Assembly (NCBI GenBank): GCA_034437315.1
Contig: DAOTUC010000377.1
Coordinates: 1 to 14,626 of the forward strand
Origin: DSAR01 sp034437315
GTDB lineage: Bacteria; Chloroflexota; Anaerolineae; B4-G1
Length of the DNA stretch: 14,626 nt
Reading direction: 5' to 3'
In this document: positions 6,948 to 14,474 of the stretch, piece after piece
How the letters are laid out: every line of letters begins with the position of its first letter
Numbering within the stretch: the first letter of the stretch is position 1
Notes under the pieces: generated by a model
Seen by the model: the letters and a program-made list of their open reading frames with translations, nothing else
Database searches by the model: none
Told to the model about the DNA's origin: nothing
Position numbers and translations under genes: made by a program

Positions 6948-7331
6948 TTAAATCATTGCTTGGGGGCGGATTGAGGATCGGATTTCACGTAGTAATTGAT
7001 TGGTGTCAATGTCCTTGAGGATGTAACTGGCGGCGCCAAGTTGTTGCGCGATTCTCTTTTCCTCAGCGTCCGAGTAAGAGGTGAGCACGACGACGCTGGC
7101 GGTGGGGCATTCCTTGGTCAGCCGGCGTAACGCCTCTAATCCTTGCCGGTCCGCGCGCTTGGTCTCCAGCAGGATGATGTCGGGCGCTAGACGAACGGCG
7201 TCCCGTAACCCCGTTCGCCAACAGCCGGTGCATCCCACGATGTGCACGTCGTTCTTGGTGTGCAATCGAGCCTCAAGCGCTTCGCGGACGGCGTCGTGGT
7301 CGTCAATGATGAGTAATTTTTTTTGCGCCAT
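6948..7331 (-). CDS. Single-domain response regulator (receiver) with Glu at the phosphorylation site
   Basis: 127 residues: a stand-alone CheY-like receiver with no output domain. D10-D11 (acidic pocket), T84 and K106 are present. The phospho-acceptor position in PDIILLETKRADRQG is E56 instead of Asp; aligning PDIILL and the following G leaves little doubt about the position. Glu often mimics the phosphorylated state, so this is likely a constitutively 'on' or phosphorylation-independent receiver (inference). A C34-T-G-C37 pair lies near the active-site face. The ATG has AAGGTGG 6 nt upstream. It is convergent with the ABC ATPase gene, 20 bp apart, with no terminator visible. A TATACT box (7357-7352) upstream could be its -10, without a clear -35. 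Confidence 0.88.
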   Translation of the reverse strand: MAQKKLLIIDDHDAVREALEARLHTKNDVHIVGCTGCWRTGLRDAVRLAPDIILLETKRADRQGLEALRRLTKECPTASVVVLTSYSDAEEKRIAQQLGAASYILKDIDTNQLLREIRSSIRPQAMI

Positions 7332-7432
7332 ATGCTTCCACCTTAGATCACAGTATACATAAAATTGGCGCCGGCCATTAGTGTCATCCTTCCCCGATTT
7401 TCTCTGACGTTTGTACCAAAGTGAGGCGTATC

Positions 7433-8458
7433 GTGATTAAAGCGGTTGGCTTATTTTCGGGCGGTCTAGATAGCTTGTTGGCGGCGAAAATCTTGCAGGA
7501 GCAAGGCATCAAGGTCGCCGGTCTACATTTTAGAACCGGATTTTCCTACGAGGCGCGCAGACGTATCCTCGGAAAAGGGGGGAAGGACTCGCCAACCAGC
7601 GTGGAACGTCTGGCGGATGCGATTGACCTCCCTTTAGAAATCATACCCGTCCCAGAGGCGTACATCCCGGTGGTGCTTAACCCGCGCTATGGTTATGGAT
7701 CCGGGATGAACCCCTGCGTGGATTGTCGCATCTTCCTGTTGCGACAGGCCAAGGCGTGGATGGAGGCCCACGATTATCACTTCGTATTCACGGGCGAGGT
7801 GGTTGGACAGCGTCCCAAGAGCCAGATGCGCCCGACGTTGAACACCGTTGAGCAGGAGAGCGGCTTGAGCGGCTATTTGCTGCGCCCGCTCTCGGCCCAG
7901 CTCCTGCCCCCGACGATTCCAGAACAGCGGGGGTGGGTGGATCGGGAGCGACTGTATGACATCAGCGGGCGCGGACGTAAGTGTCAGATCGCCCTGGCGG
8001 AGGAATTCGGGATTGCGGCCTACCAACAACCTTCCGGTGGGTGTTGCTATTTGATCGACCGCGCCTACAGCCGGCGTCTGGAGGACTTTCTATCCGTGGA
8101 GGGGGGCGAGGCGCTGACGCCCGACATCGCGCAACTCCTGGCGGTGGGCCGGCATTTCCGTTTGCCGGCCGGCCAAAAGCTCATCGTTGGCCGTCATGAG
8201 AATGAAAACGCCTATCTGGCGTCCAGTGAGGCGGCCGACGCGTGTTTGAGGACGGTCGATCTTCCGGGCCCAACGACGTTGCTATTGGGTGCGCCGACGC
8301 CCGAAGCGATGACGCTGGCGGCGCAGGTCACAGCCGGTTATTCTGACGGCAAGGACGAAGCGCGAGTTCGCGTCGAGGTGAAGCGCGCGGATGGCGCCTT
8401 TGAGGAACTGATGGTCAAGCCGATGGCGCGAGATGGGATAAAGCGCATGATGGTTTGA
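7433..8458 (+). CDS. MnmA/ThiI-like tRNA thiouridylase with NFACT-R-type C-terminal domain
   Basis: 341 residues from the GTG at 7433, chosen over GTG 7421 because GTGAGG lies just upstream of 7433 and nothing precedes 7421. The N-terminal PP-loop SGGLDS (9-14) binds ATP and adenylates a substrate. NPCVDC (C95, C98) and PSGGCCY (C204, C205) match the positions of the cysteine pair that carries sulfur in MnmA/ThiI-type tRNA 2-/4-thiolation enzymes. The C-terminal part (about 235-341) contains GRHFRL...IVGRHENEN, resembling the NFACT-R_2 RNA-binding module. This domain pairing is known in a family annotated as thiouridylase in thermophiles and Chloroflexota; the exact tRNA position modified is not established from sequence. 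First gene of a three-gene run. Confidence 0.78.
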   Translation: MIKAVGLFSGGLDSLLAAKILQEQGIKVAGLHFRTGFSYEARRRILGKGGKDSPTSVERLADAIDLPLEIIPVPEAYIPVVLNPRYGYGSGMNPCVDCRIFLLRQAKAWMEAHDYHFVFTGEVVGQRPKSQMRPTLNTVEQESGLSGYLLRPLSAQLLPPTIPEQRGWVDRERLYDISGRGRKCQIALAEEFGIAAYQQPSGGCCYLIDRAYSRRLEDFLSVEGGEALTPDIAQLLAVGRHFRLPAGQKLIVGRHENENAYLASSEAADACLRTVDLPGPTTLLLGAPTPEAMTLAAQVTAGYSDGKDEARVRVEVKRADGAFEELMVKPMARDGIKRMMV

Positions 8459-8471
8459 AAGGAGAAGGCCA

Positions 8472-8675
8472 TTGCCTGTTGGACCGGTGAAAGTCAAGGT
8501 GGGGGATCGGGTGCGCATGCGCAAACCCCATCCCTGCGGCGGGTGCGAGTGGGAAGTGACCCGCATCGGGGCGGATATCGGTCTGCGCTGCCTGACCTGC
8601 GGCCGGCGCGTGATGTTGCCCCGGAGCAAGTTTGAAAAGGGGATCAAGCAAATTGCACCGCGCGAGGAAATGTAA
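8472..8675 (+). CDS. DUF951 small zinc-ribbon protein
   Basis: 67 residues, matching the DUF951 family: KVGDRVRMRKPHPCG, then EWEV, then LRCLTCGR. Four cysteines (C22, C25, C40, C43) form two CxxC knuckles suited to one zinc ion. The TTG start at 8472 has GGAGAAGG immediately upstream and lies 13 bases after the thiouridylase stop. The family is uncharacterised, small and cytoplasmic; its fold suggests nucleic-acid binding, which is inference. Probably cotranscribed with its neighbours. Confidence 0.85.
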   Translation: MPVGPVKVKVGDRVRMRKPHPCGGCEWEVTRIGADIGLRCLTCGRRVMLPRSKFEKGIKQIAPREEM

Positions 8676-8685
8676 ATCTGGTGGG

Positions 8686-9825
8686 ATGAGTTCGACTCGG
8701 CGAGTGCTCATACTTTTCTCCGACACCGGGGGTGGGCACCGGAGTTCCGCTCGCGCTGTCTCCCAGGCTCTGGCGGATGCGTATGATGAGCGGGTCGACG
8801 TGATGTTAGTCGACCCGCTGGTCGATTACGCGCCATGGCCATTGAACCGGCTGCCCCAAATCTACCCGTACATGGTTCGGATGCGGGGTTGGATATGGGC
8901 TCTCGGTTATCGACTTTTCGATGACGCGCGCCGGGCGCGGATATGCCTGGCGCTCTTTTGGCCGTGGGTGCGCCCATCTCTGCGCCGGCTCTTCTCTGAA
9001 CATCCCGCCGACGTCGTGTTGAGTTGCCACCCCCTGTTCAACCATCTCCCCCGGAAAGCTTTGACGGATACCGGCGTTCCACTGATCACCCTGGTGACCG
9101 ACCTCGCCTCGGCCCACGCCTTTTGGTGCGATCCCGGCGTCGACCGCTGCCTGGTCGCGACCGCCGCCGGGCGACGGCAGGCGCTGGCGAACGGCGTCCC
9201 GGCCGGGCGGATCGTCCAGACCGGGTTGCCGGTGGAGCGTCGCTTTATCTCCATCGTCGATGAATCTCCTCAGGACGTCCGGCGTCGATTGGGCGTAGAC
9301 CCGGACCGGCCGTTGGCGCTCCTGGTCGGCGGTTCCGAGGGCATGGGACCGGTCTACCGGCTAAGCCGGCGGTTGGCTGGTCGCCAGACGCCGCTTCAGA
9401 TGGTGGTCATCGCCGGCCGCAACCGCCAGTTGTATGAGCGGCTTGCAGCCGAGAGGTGGCCTCTGCCGGTATCGGTGCAGGGATTCGTGGACAATATGCA
9501 CGAGTGGATGCGGGCGGCCGATCTGTTGGTCACCAAGGCCGGCCCCAGCACCATTTGCGAAGCTCTGACGTTGGGATTGCCGATGGTGTTCTGCGGGGCG
9601 CTGCCGGGCCAGGAGCGGCCCAACGTCGACTACGTGGTGGAGACGGGCGCCGGCGTCTGGGCGCCGACGCCCGGGCGGGTCGTCGCCGAAGTCAGCGATC
9701 TTTTAACGTCGGATCAAGCGCGATTGCGCGCGATGGCCGAGCGCGCTCAGGCCCTGGGCCGGCTGGACGCCGCTCGGCGGGTCGCCCAGGTGGTCTGGGA
9801 AGCGGCCGAATCCCACAGGGTCTAG
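8686..9825 (+). CDS. GT28/MGDG synthase-like glycosyltransferase
   Basis: 379 residues. The N-terminal half is the MGDG-synthase/UgtP type, with FSDTGGGHRSSA (11-22) as acceptor/membrane-side motif. The C-terminal half has the GT-B donor-site motif KAGPSTICEAL (284-294) followed by GLPMVFCG and GQERPN. The family transfers glucose, galactose or GlcNAc from a UDP-sugar to diacylglycerol or a lipid carrier at the inner face of the membrane, making glycolipids or peptidoglycan precursors. The start at ATG 8686 is 10 bases after the DUF951 stop; a longer TTG start at 8632 inside DUF951 is possible but adds non-family residues. Its stop TAG overlaps the convergent HEAT gene's stop. Confidence 0.87.
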   Translation: MSSTRRVLILFSDTGGGHRSSARAVSQALADAYDERVDVMLVDPLVDYAPWPLNRLPQIYPYMVRMRGWIWALGYRLFDDARRARICLALFWPWVRPSLRRLFSEHPADVVLSCHPLFNHLPRKALTDTGVPLITLVTDLASAHAFWCDPGVDRCLVATAAGRRQALANGVPAGRIVQTGLPVERRFISIVDESPQDVRRRLGVDPDRPLALLVGGSEGMGPVYRLSRRLAGRQTPLQMVVIAGRNRQLYERLAAERWPLPVSVQGFVDNMHEWMRAADLLVTKAGPSTICEALTLGLPMVFCGALPGQERPNVDYVVETGAGVWAPTPGRVVAEVSDLLTSDQARLRAMAERAQALGRLDAARRVAQVVWEAAESHRV

Positions 9826-11333
9826 AGATAGCGACCGACGGCGTTGAGGAAACTGCGCACCATCATCTCCCGGATCAAGGGATGTTCGACGACGACGTCG
9901 TCTTCGAGCGCTTCGGCGGCGACCAACGCCCACTGCGGGACCTCCGGTTCCTCGTACAATTGGGCCAGCAGCCATGCCTGTCGCTGCAAGCGATCCTCAA
10001 TGCGCCGTTGCCACTCCTCTCCAACGACCGCCTCAATGGCGCGGTCCAGGAGTTCCTCGAATGCCGGGTCGCCCCGTTGGGCTTTTCTCGTGTGTCGTAA
10101 GCGGCGGTAATCCTTGACGAACGCGTCGACCTCGTCCGGGTTGAAGAACCAGTAATCAAATTCATCCATCGTCATAAGCTCGGTGCTTTCCGCCAGCAAA
10201 TCCTCACGCGCTTCCTCGTCGGCCGGCAGATCCGGGAGCGGGTAAAACGCCGGCGGATTTTCATCCTGTCCCATCATAAAGCCCTGCCAGATGATGTAGG
10301 CGGGCGGCAGTCGTCGATGGGCCTGAAGCGCGGTCTGATAGGCGCGCGCTAAAGTCGCACGGGCGCGGTCGAGGTTGAGGTCCACGAACTCGTTGCCGCC
10401 AAAGGAGTCGGTGATTTGATCTATTTCTTCGTCGCTGATGGGGGCCGTGAAGGCGTCCTTGATTCCCTGGTGATCGTTGAACATCACGTCGAACATCAGC
10501 AGATCCCCGTTGGATAGCCGGCGGGTCGTGATGAGCACCTGCCCGCCGTCGCCGTCGATGGTGGAGAGGATGCAATGGACGAGGGGGGTGGTCAACGGCT
10601 CGATCCAGGGAAGCTCGGCGTCTGGGGGCGGTCCAACCCGTGTGCGCAATCGCAGCGCGGCGTTTTCCGCGGTGCGGCGCACTGTTGGAGAGGGGTCGTA
10701 TTCCGCCCGCTCTTCCAGGATGGGAATGGCGGCCGGCTCCTTGATCCGTTCGAGACCATCAATGGCTGCCATGATAATCTCATTCCCTTCACTGTGGAGC
10801 AGCGCTGTCAGGTAATGGGTCATCCGTGGATCAGCCATAGGGATGACTCTTTCGCGCAGGTAATTTGCCTGGATCTCCACCGGTTCGTCCGCCATCATCT
10901 CAATCAGTATTTCTATTTGCTCCGGGTTGGTGATGTTTTCTAACATCTCCGCTTCGTAACTTTCCTCCAGAGCTGCGAACTCGGTTTCCAATCGCTGTAA
11001 TGTATCCGGGCTGATTGAGATGCCCCGTTTGTCCAGAATGCGCACGGTGAACAATTTCTCTTCGGGGCTATGCTCCGGGTCATCCAGCAACCGGCGTAGG
11101 ATTTTGGTCACGTGAGGTGTGTCTAATACGTCGAATAAACTCAAGGCGGCCATACGCACGCTGATGTCGGGATCTTTCAAACGTTGGGTGAGCTGGGCGA
11201 CCGCCTCTTGGGTGTTATCCTGGATTTCCTCGACGATGTGCGCGCCTTCGTCGGCGCGCAGCCGGTTGGACGTGAAGCCCTCGACGAAGCGATTGATGAG
11301 TTGTTCAACATAGGCTTTATCCGATTGATTCAT
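9822..11333 (-). CDS. HEAT-repeat protein of unknown function
   Basis: 503 residues, acidic. Residues about 30-230 are helical HEAT-like units (for example DISVRMAALSLFDVLDT at 56-72, GNEIIMAAIDGLERIKEP at 183-200, and SPTVRRTAENAALRL at 215-229). The C-terminal 270 residues match no family I recognise; they contain a possible beta-rich segment (LVHCILSTIDGDGGQVLI) and aromatic/acidic stretches (MTMDEFDYWFFNPDEVDAF). There is no signal peptide or membrane segment, so a cytoplasmic scaffold or binding protein is likely. The ATG at 11333 is fixed by AGAGG 7 nt upstream and by an ATGA overlap with the dehydrogenase stop. The frame stays open upstream to 11915, but that stretch is inside the dehydrogenase gene. 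Confidence 0.8.
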   Translation of the reverse strand: MNQSDKAYVEQLINRFVEGFTSNRLRADEGAHIVEEIQDNTQEAVAQLTQRLKDPDISVRMAALSLFDVLDTPHVTKILRRLLDDPEHSPEEKLFTVRILDKRGISISPDTLQRLETEFAALEESYEAEMLENITNPEQIEILIEMMADEPVEIQANYLRERVIPMADPRMTHYLTALLHSEGNEIIMAAIDGLERIKEPAAIPILEERAEYDPSPTVRRTAENAALRLRTRVGPPPDAELPWIEPLTTPLVHCILSTIDGDGGQVLITTRRLSNGDLLMFDVMFNDHQGIKDAFTAPISDEEIDQITDSFGGNEFVDLNLDRARATLARAYQTALQAHRRLPPAYIIWQGFMMGQDENPPAFYPLPDLPADEEAREDLLAESTELMTMDEFDYWFFNPDEVDAFVKDYRRLRHTRKAQRGDPAFEELLDRAIEAVVGEEWQRRIEDRLQRQAWLLAQLYEEPEVPQWALVAAEALEDDVVVEHPLIREMMVRSFLNAVGRYL

Positions 11334-12310
11334 TTGTATACCTCTGGATTTGCACAATAGGGCAACGGATTTCCCCGAAGACCGGCTAGCAGGTTTTCGG
11401 CGGCCATCGTCGCCATACGATTTCTGGCGGTAAACGTGGCGCTGGCGATGTGGGGTACGACGATGCAGTTGGACAGGTTGAGCAAGGGATGGTTGGCGGG
11501 CAGCGGTTCCGGATCGGTGACGTCGAGGGCTGCGCCAGCGATCCAGCCGTCTCGCAACGCGCGCATCAGGGCCTCGGTGTCCACAATCGGGCCGCGGGCG
11601 GCGTTGATGAGCATCGCGCTGGCGTCCATCTGGCGCAACGCCTCCTCGCCGATCAGGTGATGGGTTTCCTCGTTCAGCGGGCAATGGAGGCTGACGAAAT
11701 CGGATTGGGCCAACAGGTCTTCCAGCGGCGCGTATACCAGGCCCAATTCCTTCTCCAATGCTGGTTGGCGGGTCGGATCGTGGTACAGGATGCGCATCTC
11801 GAACCCGCGCGCTCGCCGGGCGACAGCCGTCCCGATGCGGCCTAACCCCACGATGCCCAGGGTCGTTTGCCAGACGTCGGCCCCCAGGAGGCCCATCGGT
11901 TCCCACGTGCGCCATTGCCCGGACTTGACCCGTTCAATCGCCTCGGGTATGCGGCGGGCGATGGCCATCAGCAGGGCGAAGGTCATATCGGCGGTGGCCT
12001 CTGTGAGCACCTCGGGGGTGTGACCCACGGGTATGCCGTGCTCGGTGGCGGCCGCCAGGTCGATGTTATCGACGCCCACGGCGTATTGGCTGATGACGCG
12101 CAGGTTCTTTCCGGCCTCAATCACGTCGGCGTCGATGGGATCGGTGAGCAGGCACAACAGCCCTTCACAACTGGCGACCTCCTGGATGATAGCTTCCTTG
12201 GATGGCGGGGGCTCGTTACCCCACAGGCGCACGTTACATGCTTCTCGTATTTCCCACAGACCTGCTTCGGGAATGCGACGGGTGACGTATACGGATGCTT
12301 TGACGTTCAT
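11330..12310 (-). CDS. D-2-hydroxyacid dehydrogenase, glyoxylate/hydroxypyruvate reductase type
   Basis: 326 residues with the full D-isomer 2-hydroxyacid dehydrogenase fold. The Rossmann motif GLGRIG is at 155-160 and the beta2-end residue D178 (YHDPTR) suggests NADH rather than NADPH. The catalytic triad is R239 (NAARG), E268 (DPEP) and H287 (PHIASAT). The overall pattern (VTRRIPE at the start, YAVGVDNIDL, HTPEVLTEATADMTFALL) matches the glyoxylate/hydroxypyruvate reductase branch, which reduces glyoxylate to glycolate or hydroxypyruvate to D-glycerate. The ATG at 12310 has AGGAGG 5 nt upstream. It is translationally coupled to the HEAT gene by ATGA. Confidence 0.9.
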   Translation of the reverse strand: MNVKASVYVTRRIPEAGLWEIREACNVRLWGNEPPPSKEAIIQEVASCEGLLCLLTDPIDADVIEAGKNLRVISQYAVGVDNIDLAAATEHGIPVGHTPEVLTEATADMTFALLMAIARRIPEAIERVKSGQWRTWEPMGLLGADVWQTTLGIVGLGRIGTAVARRARGFEMRILYHDPTRQPALEKELGLVYAPLEDLLAQSDFVSLHCPLNEETHHLIGEEALRQMDASAMLINAARGPIVDTEALMRALRDGWIAGAALDVTDPEPLPANHPLLNLSNCIVVPHIASATFTARNRMATMAAENLLAGLRGNPLPYCANPEVYK

Positions 12311-12531
12311 ATGCCCTCCTTCAGTATCCTCTCAATAAGTCGGGGAGAAAGATGGAGTGGACGGACGTAATGTTTCCGTAGGCCGTCAAGATGGCGCGGA
12401 TGCACCGCCCAATCCATACCATACCTCACCCTGTTGATTGCGAAGATACCTCCTTCACGTTTATGTGTGGCGTGCGTGGTGTCGTTGCGGTGTATCGTCT
12501 CAATTCAGGGGCCAGCAGGATACTGGCGGTC

Positions 12532-13755
12532 CTATTGCTGTGGTTGGTCTGCGACCGCGCCGCTGACCGCGCCGGCAGTATGGAAGACGCCGGCGGTCAG
12601 GGCCACATTCAGCAGATTGATCGCCCCCATCGTCGCGCACATTGGGCCGAAACCCAGCTTTTCGGTCAGGAGGCCGCCCAGGGCCTGTCCACCGACCGTG
12701 CCCAGGTTGACGAACATCATAAAGATGGCGAAGGTCGACGCCGCGATCTGGGGCGGGCTGAAATCCATCGCGACAGCGGCGTAGACGGCGGTGTAATAAC
12801 CGTAGGCCAGCCCAAAGAGGAAACCGGCGATAGCCGCGATCGTGACGGTCGTCGCGCCAGCTCCCAGGGCCAATCCCAGGCTGCCCAGGCTGGTGAGTGT
12901 GATGGCGACCCACAGGCTCTTCTTGCGCCCGATCCGATCGGTGAGCCAGGCGTTCGAGAGCGCGCCGGCGATGCGTCCCACCATCGCCAGCGCGATGAGC
13001 AGCCCCACGTTCCCGATGGAGACGTGCATCACGTTCTTCAGATGGTCGCTCAAGAAGGTGTAGACGCCGTCGATGGCCAGCGAGTAGACGAAACCGACCG
13101 CGGCCAGCGAGAGCAAGCCCGGTCGTCCAAAAGCCTTGAAGGCACGCCATTTGAACGCTTGACCGGACAGCGGGTCATCCGCTTCCGGCTGGATATTGCT
13201 TCGCCATAGCCACACCAGGGGCAAAGGCAGTAGGGCGAAGATGGCGACGGTGTAGAATAGCCAGGGCCAGCCCAGCGCCTCGACGATTTGGCCGCCTCCG
13301 ACGAGCAGGGCCAGGATGCCGGCCGCCCGGCCGCCGACCATGACGCCCTGGACGGTTCCCCGTTGGTCGATGGGGGTTGTATCCAGCGCCAGGCCATCGG
13401 TGCAGGTATCGTAGAGCGCCATGCCGATGGAGGCGACGAAAGCGAGAGGGACGAAGGCGCCCAGCCCCTCGGCTGGGGAGACGTTGGCCAGCGCCAGCAT
13501 CGCGCCCCCCTGGAGCGCCAGCCCGATCGCGATATATGGTCGGCGGTGTCCCAGGCCGAAGAGGTTGACGCCGTCGCTGAGCATGCCCAGGAAAATCTTC
13601 AATACAAAAGGCAGGGCCAGGATCGCCTGAAAGACGCCCACGTCGGCCTCGCTGTACCCGAAAGATCCCAGGTACAGGATGTTGAACGTCAGGAAATAGC
13701 TCATCATCGCCCCTTGGGCGAAGTAGAGGCTGCTAAACAGGATGAGGTTGGACAT
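12532..13755 (-). CDS. Major facilitator superfamily transporter
   Basis: 407 residues, about 12 membrane segments in two halves. The loop 2-3 motif is a variant, GMLSDGVNLFGLGHRRPY (57-74), and the equivalent loop in the second half is NAWLTDRIGRKKSLW. The shape of the first loop (KIFLGMLSD...HRRPY) resembles the AmpG/SLC33/BT1-type group more than drug exporters, but the substrate cannot be assigned. The ATG at 13755 begins 6 bases after the flavodoxin stop and has only a weak upstream site (AAGAAGTGATG, inside the flavodoxin end), so it is probably cotranslated with flavodoxin. The flavodoxin link might suggest transport tied to redox or oxidative stress; that is speculation. Confidence 0.85.
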   Translation of the reverse strand: MSNLILFSSLYFAQGAMMSYFLTFNILYLGSFGYSEADVGVFQAILALPFVLKIFLGMLSDGVNLFGLGHRRPYIAIGLALQGGAMLALANVSPAEGLGAFVPLAFVASIGMALYDTCTDGLALDTTPIDQRGTVQGVMVGGRAAGILALLVGGGQIVEALGWPWLFYTVAIFALLPLPLVWLWRSNIQPEADDPLSGQAFKWRAFKAFGRPGLLSLAAVGFVYSLAIDGVYTFLSDHLKNVMHVSIGNVGLLIALAMVGRIAGALSNAWLTDRIGRKKSLWVAITLTSLGSLGLALGAGATTVTIAAIAGFLFGLAYGYYTAVYAAVAMDFSPPQIAASTFAIFMMFVNLGTVGGQALGGLLTEKLGFGPMCATMGAINLLNVALTAGVFHTAGAVSGAVADQPQQ

Positions 13756-13761
13756 ATTTTT

Positions 13762-14283
13762 TCACATCACTTCTTGCAAGGTCGCGACCACTGTATCGGT
13801 CAGGCGTTTCGTATCGCTCTCGTTGATGCGATAGGCCGACGTATCGTCGCGCGTCGGTTTCGGTTCTTGTGGCAGGAGGTCGGCAATGTGCAAATCGATC
13901 ACTGCGACTGGCTCTTTCCCCAGTCTTTTCTTTAACTCATCGGCCAGCTTGAGATTGGGGCCATCGGCTCCACCGCTGATCGACACGTAAGCGTACCTTT
14001 CGATCTTTTCCTTGAGTTGTTTGAAACAGGCGCGCAGTGGCGTCGCCACCTGCCCCATCCAAACGGGTCCGACAAAGAGCACCAGGTCGTGCTGCGTTAT
14101 GGCCTCCGCCGAGAAGTTGACCGATGGGGTGCGGTTAAAGATCATATCCATCACGATGGCGCCCATCGTCCGGCTTTTTTCCTCTGTCACCCGGATGTGT
14201 TCAGCCTCGAGTGCTGCCGCTAAACTGGTAGCCAACGCCTCATTGTTTCCTGTGCGTGAATACGAAATGATCGTCACATTCAT
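13762..14283 (-). CDS. Flavodoxin family protein
   Basis: 173 residues. SYSRTGNNEALA (7-18) is the FMN phosphate-binding loop, and GPVWMGQVATPLRACF with SISGGADGPN provides the isoalloxazine-side loops of flavodoxin/WrbA-like folds. It is longer than classical flavodoxin (about 140-150) and lacks a [4Fe-4S] domain. The likely role is a cytoplasmic FMN electron carrier or NAD(P)H-dependent reductase; the partner is unknown. ATG 14283 is preferred over an in-frame TTG at 14289 because AAGGAGAAGG sits at the right distance. First gene of the flavodoxin-MFS unit; its leader is interrupted by a MITE-like insertion. Confidence 0.88.
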   Translation of the reverse strand: MNVTIISYSRTGNNEALATSLAAALEAEHIRVTEEKSRTMGAIVMDMIFNRTPSVNFSAEAITQHDLVLFVGPVWMGQVATPLRACFKQLKEKIERYAYVSISGGADGPNLKLADELKKRLGKEPVAVIDLHIADLLPQEPKPTRDDTSAYRINESDTKRLTDTVVATLQEVM

Positions 14284-14300
14284 GAGCAATCCTTCTCCTT

Positions 14301-14308
14301 AACTAACT
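14301..14308. repeat. Target-site duplication, left copy
   Basis: AACTAACT immediately outside the left terminal inverted repeat of the MITE-like element. It is identical and in the same orientation as the right copy at 14475-14482. It also lies next to the flavodoxin ribosome binding site. Confidence 0.8.
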
Positions 14309-14474
14309 TGACAATGTTAACTTTAAAGCCCAGCGAATAAATTCGCGTGCTACCGCGCGTCGGAGACGCGATGCAAAATCCGCCTTCGCGGATTAGCTTT
14401 CAGTCGCTGAAGAGCGACTTTGCAATTGTTGCACGTGGTTTCAACCGCCGTGCAATGGGAAGTTAACATTGTCG
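14309..14474. mobile_element. 166-bp MITE-like element with terminal inverted repeats and 8-bp target duplication
   Basis: The ends are inverted copies: GACAATGTTAACTT at 14310-14323 and AAGTTAACATTGTC at 14460-14473, identical over 14 bp; the outermost base differs (T at 14309, and C in the same orientation at 14474). The flanking octamer AACTAACT is present as a perfect direct repeat at 14301-14308 and 14475-14482, the hallmark of transposition with an 8-bp staggered cut. Inside are five stem-loops: GCGAAT/ATTCGC (14333-14346), CGCGTC/GACGCG (14356-14370), AATCCGC/GCGGATT (14377-14394), AGTCGCT/AGCGACT (14402-14419) and TTGCACG/CGTGCAA (14429-14455). There is no coding capacity, so it would have been mobilised by a transposase elsewhere. 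Confidence 0.82.

Noticed and set aside
11334..11915. Open frame extending the HEAT-repeat gene upstream by about 190 codons
   Set aside because: It lies in another frame of the well-supported dehydrogenase gene and reads as Arg/Pro-rich shadow sequence. The ATG at 11333 has a ribosome binding site and an ATGA overlap.
12449..12455. AAGGAGG on the minus strand as a start signal for a gene
   Set aside because: No ATG, GTG or TTG lies at normal distance downstream; mentioned only as context for the small ORF.
12391..13209. 272-codon plus-strand ORF
   Set aside because: Antisense shadow of the MFS transporter. Its composition (Gly, Asp, Arg, Gln, His) is typical of the reverse frame of a membrane protein, with no domain and no ribosome binding site.
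13288..13935. 215-codon plus-strand ORF across the MFS-flavodoxin junction
   Set aside because: It runs antisense over two well-supported genes and has no recognisable motif.
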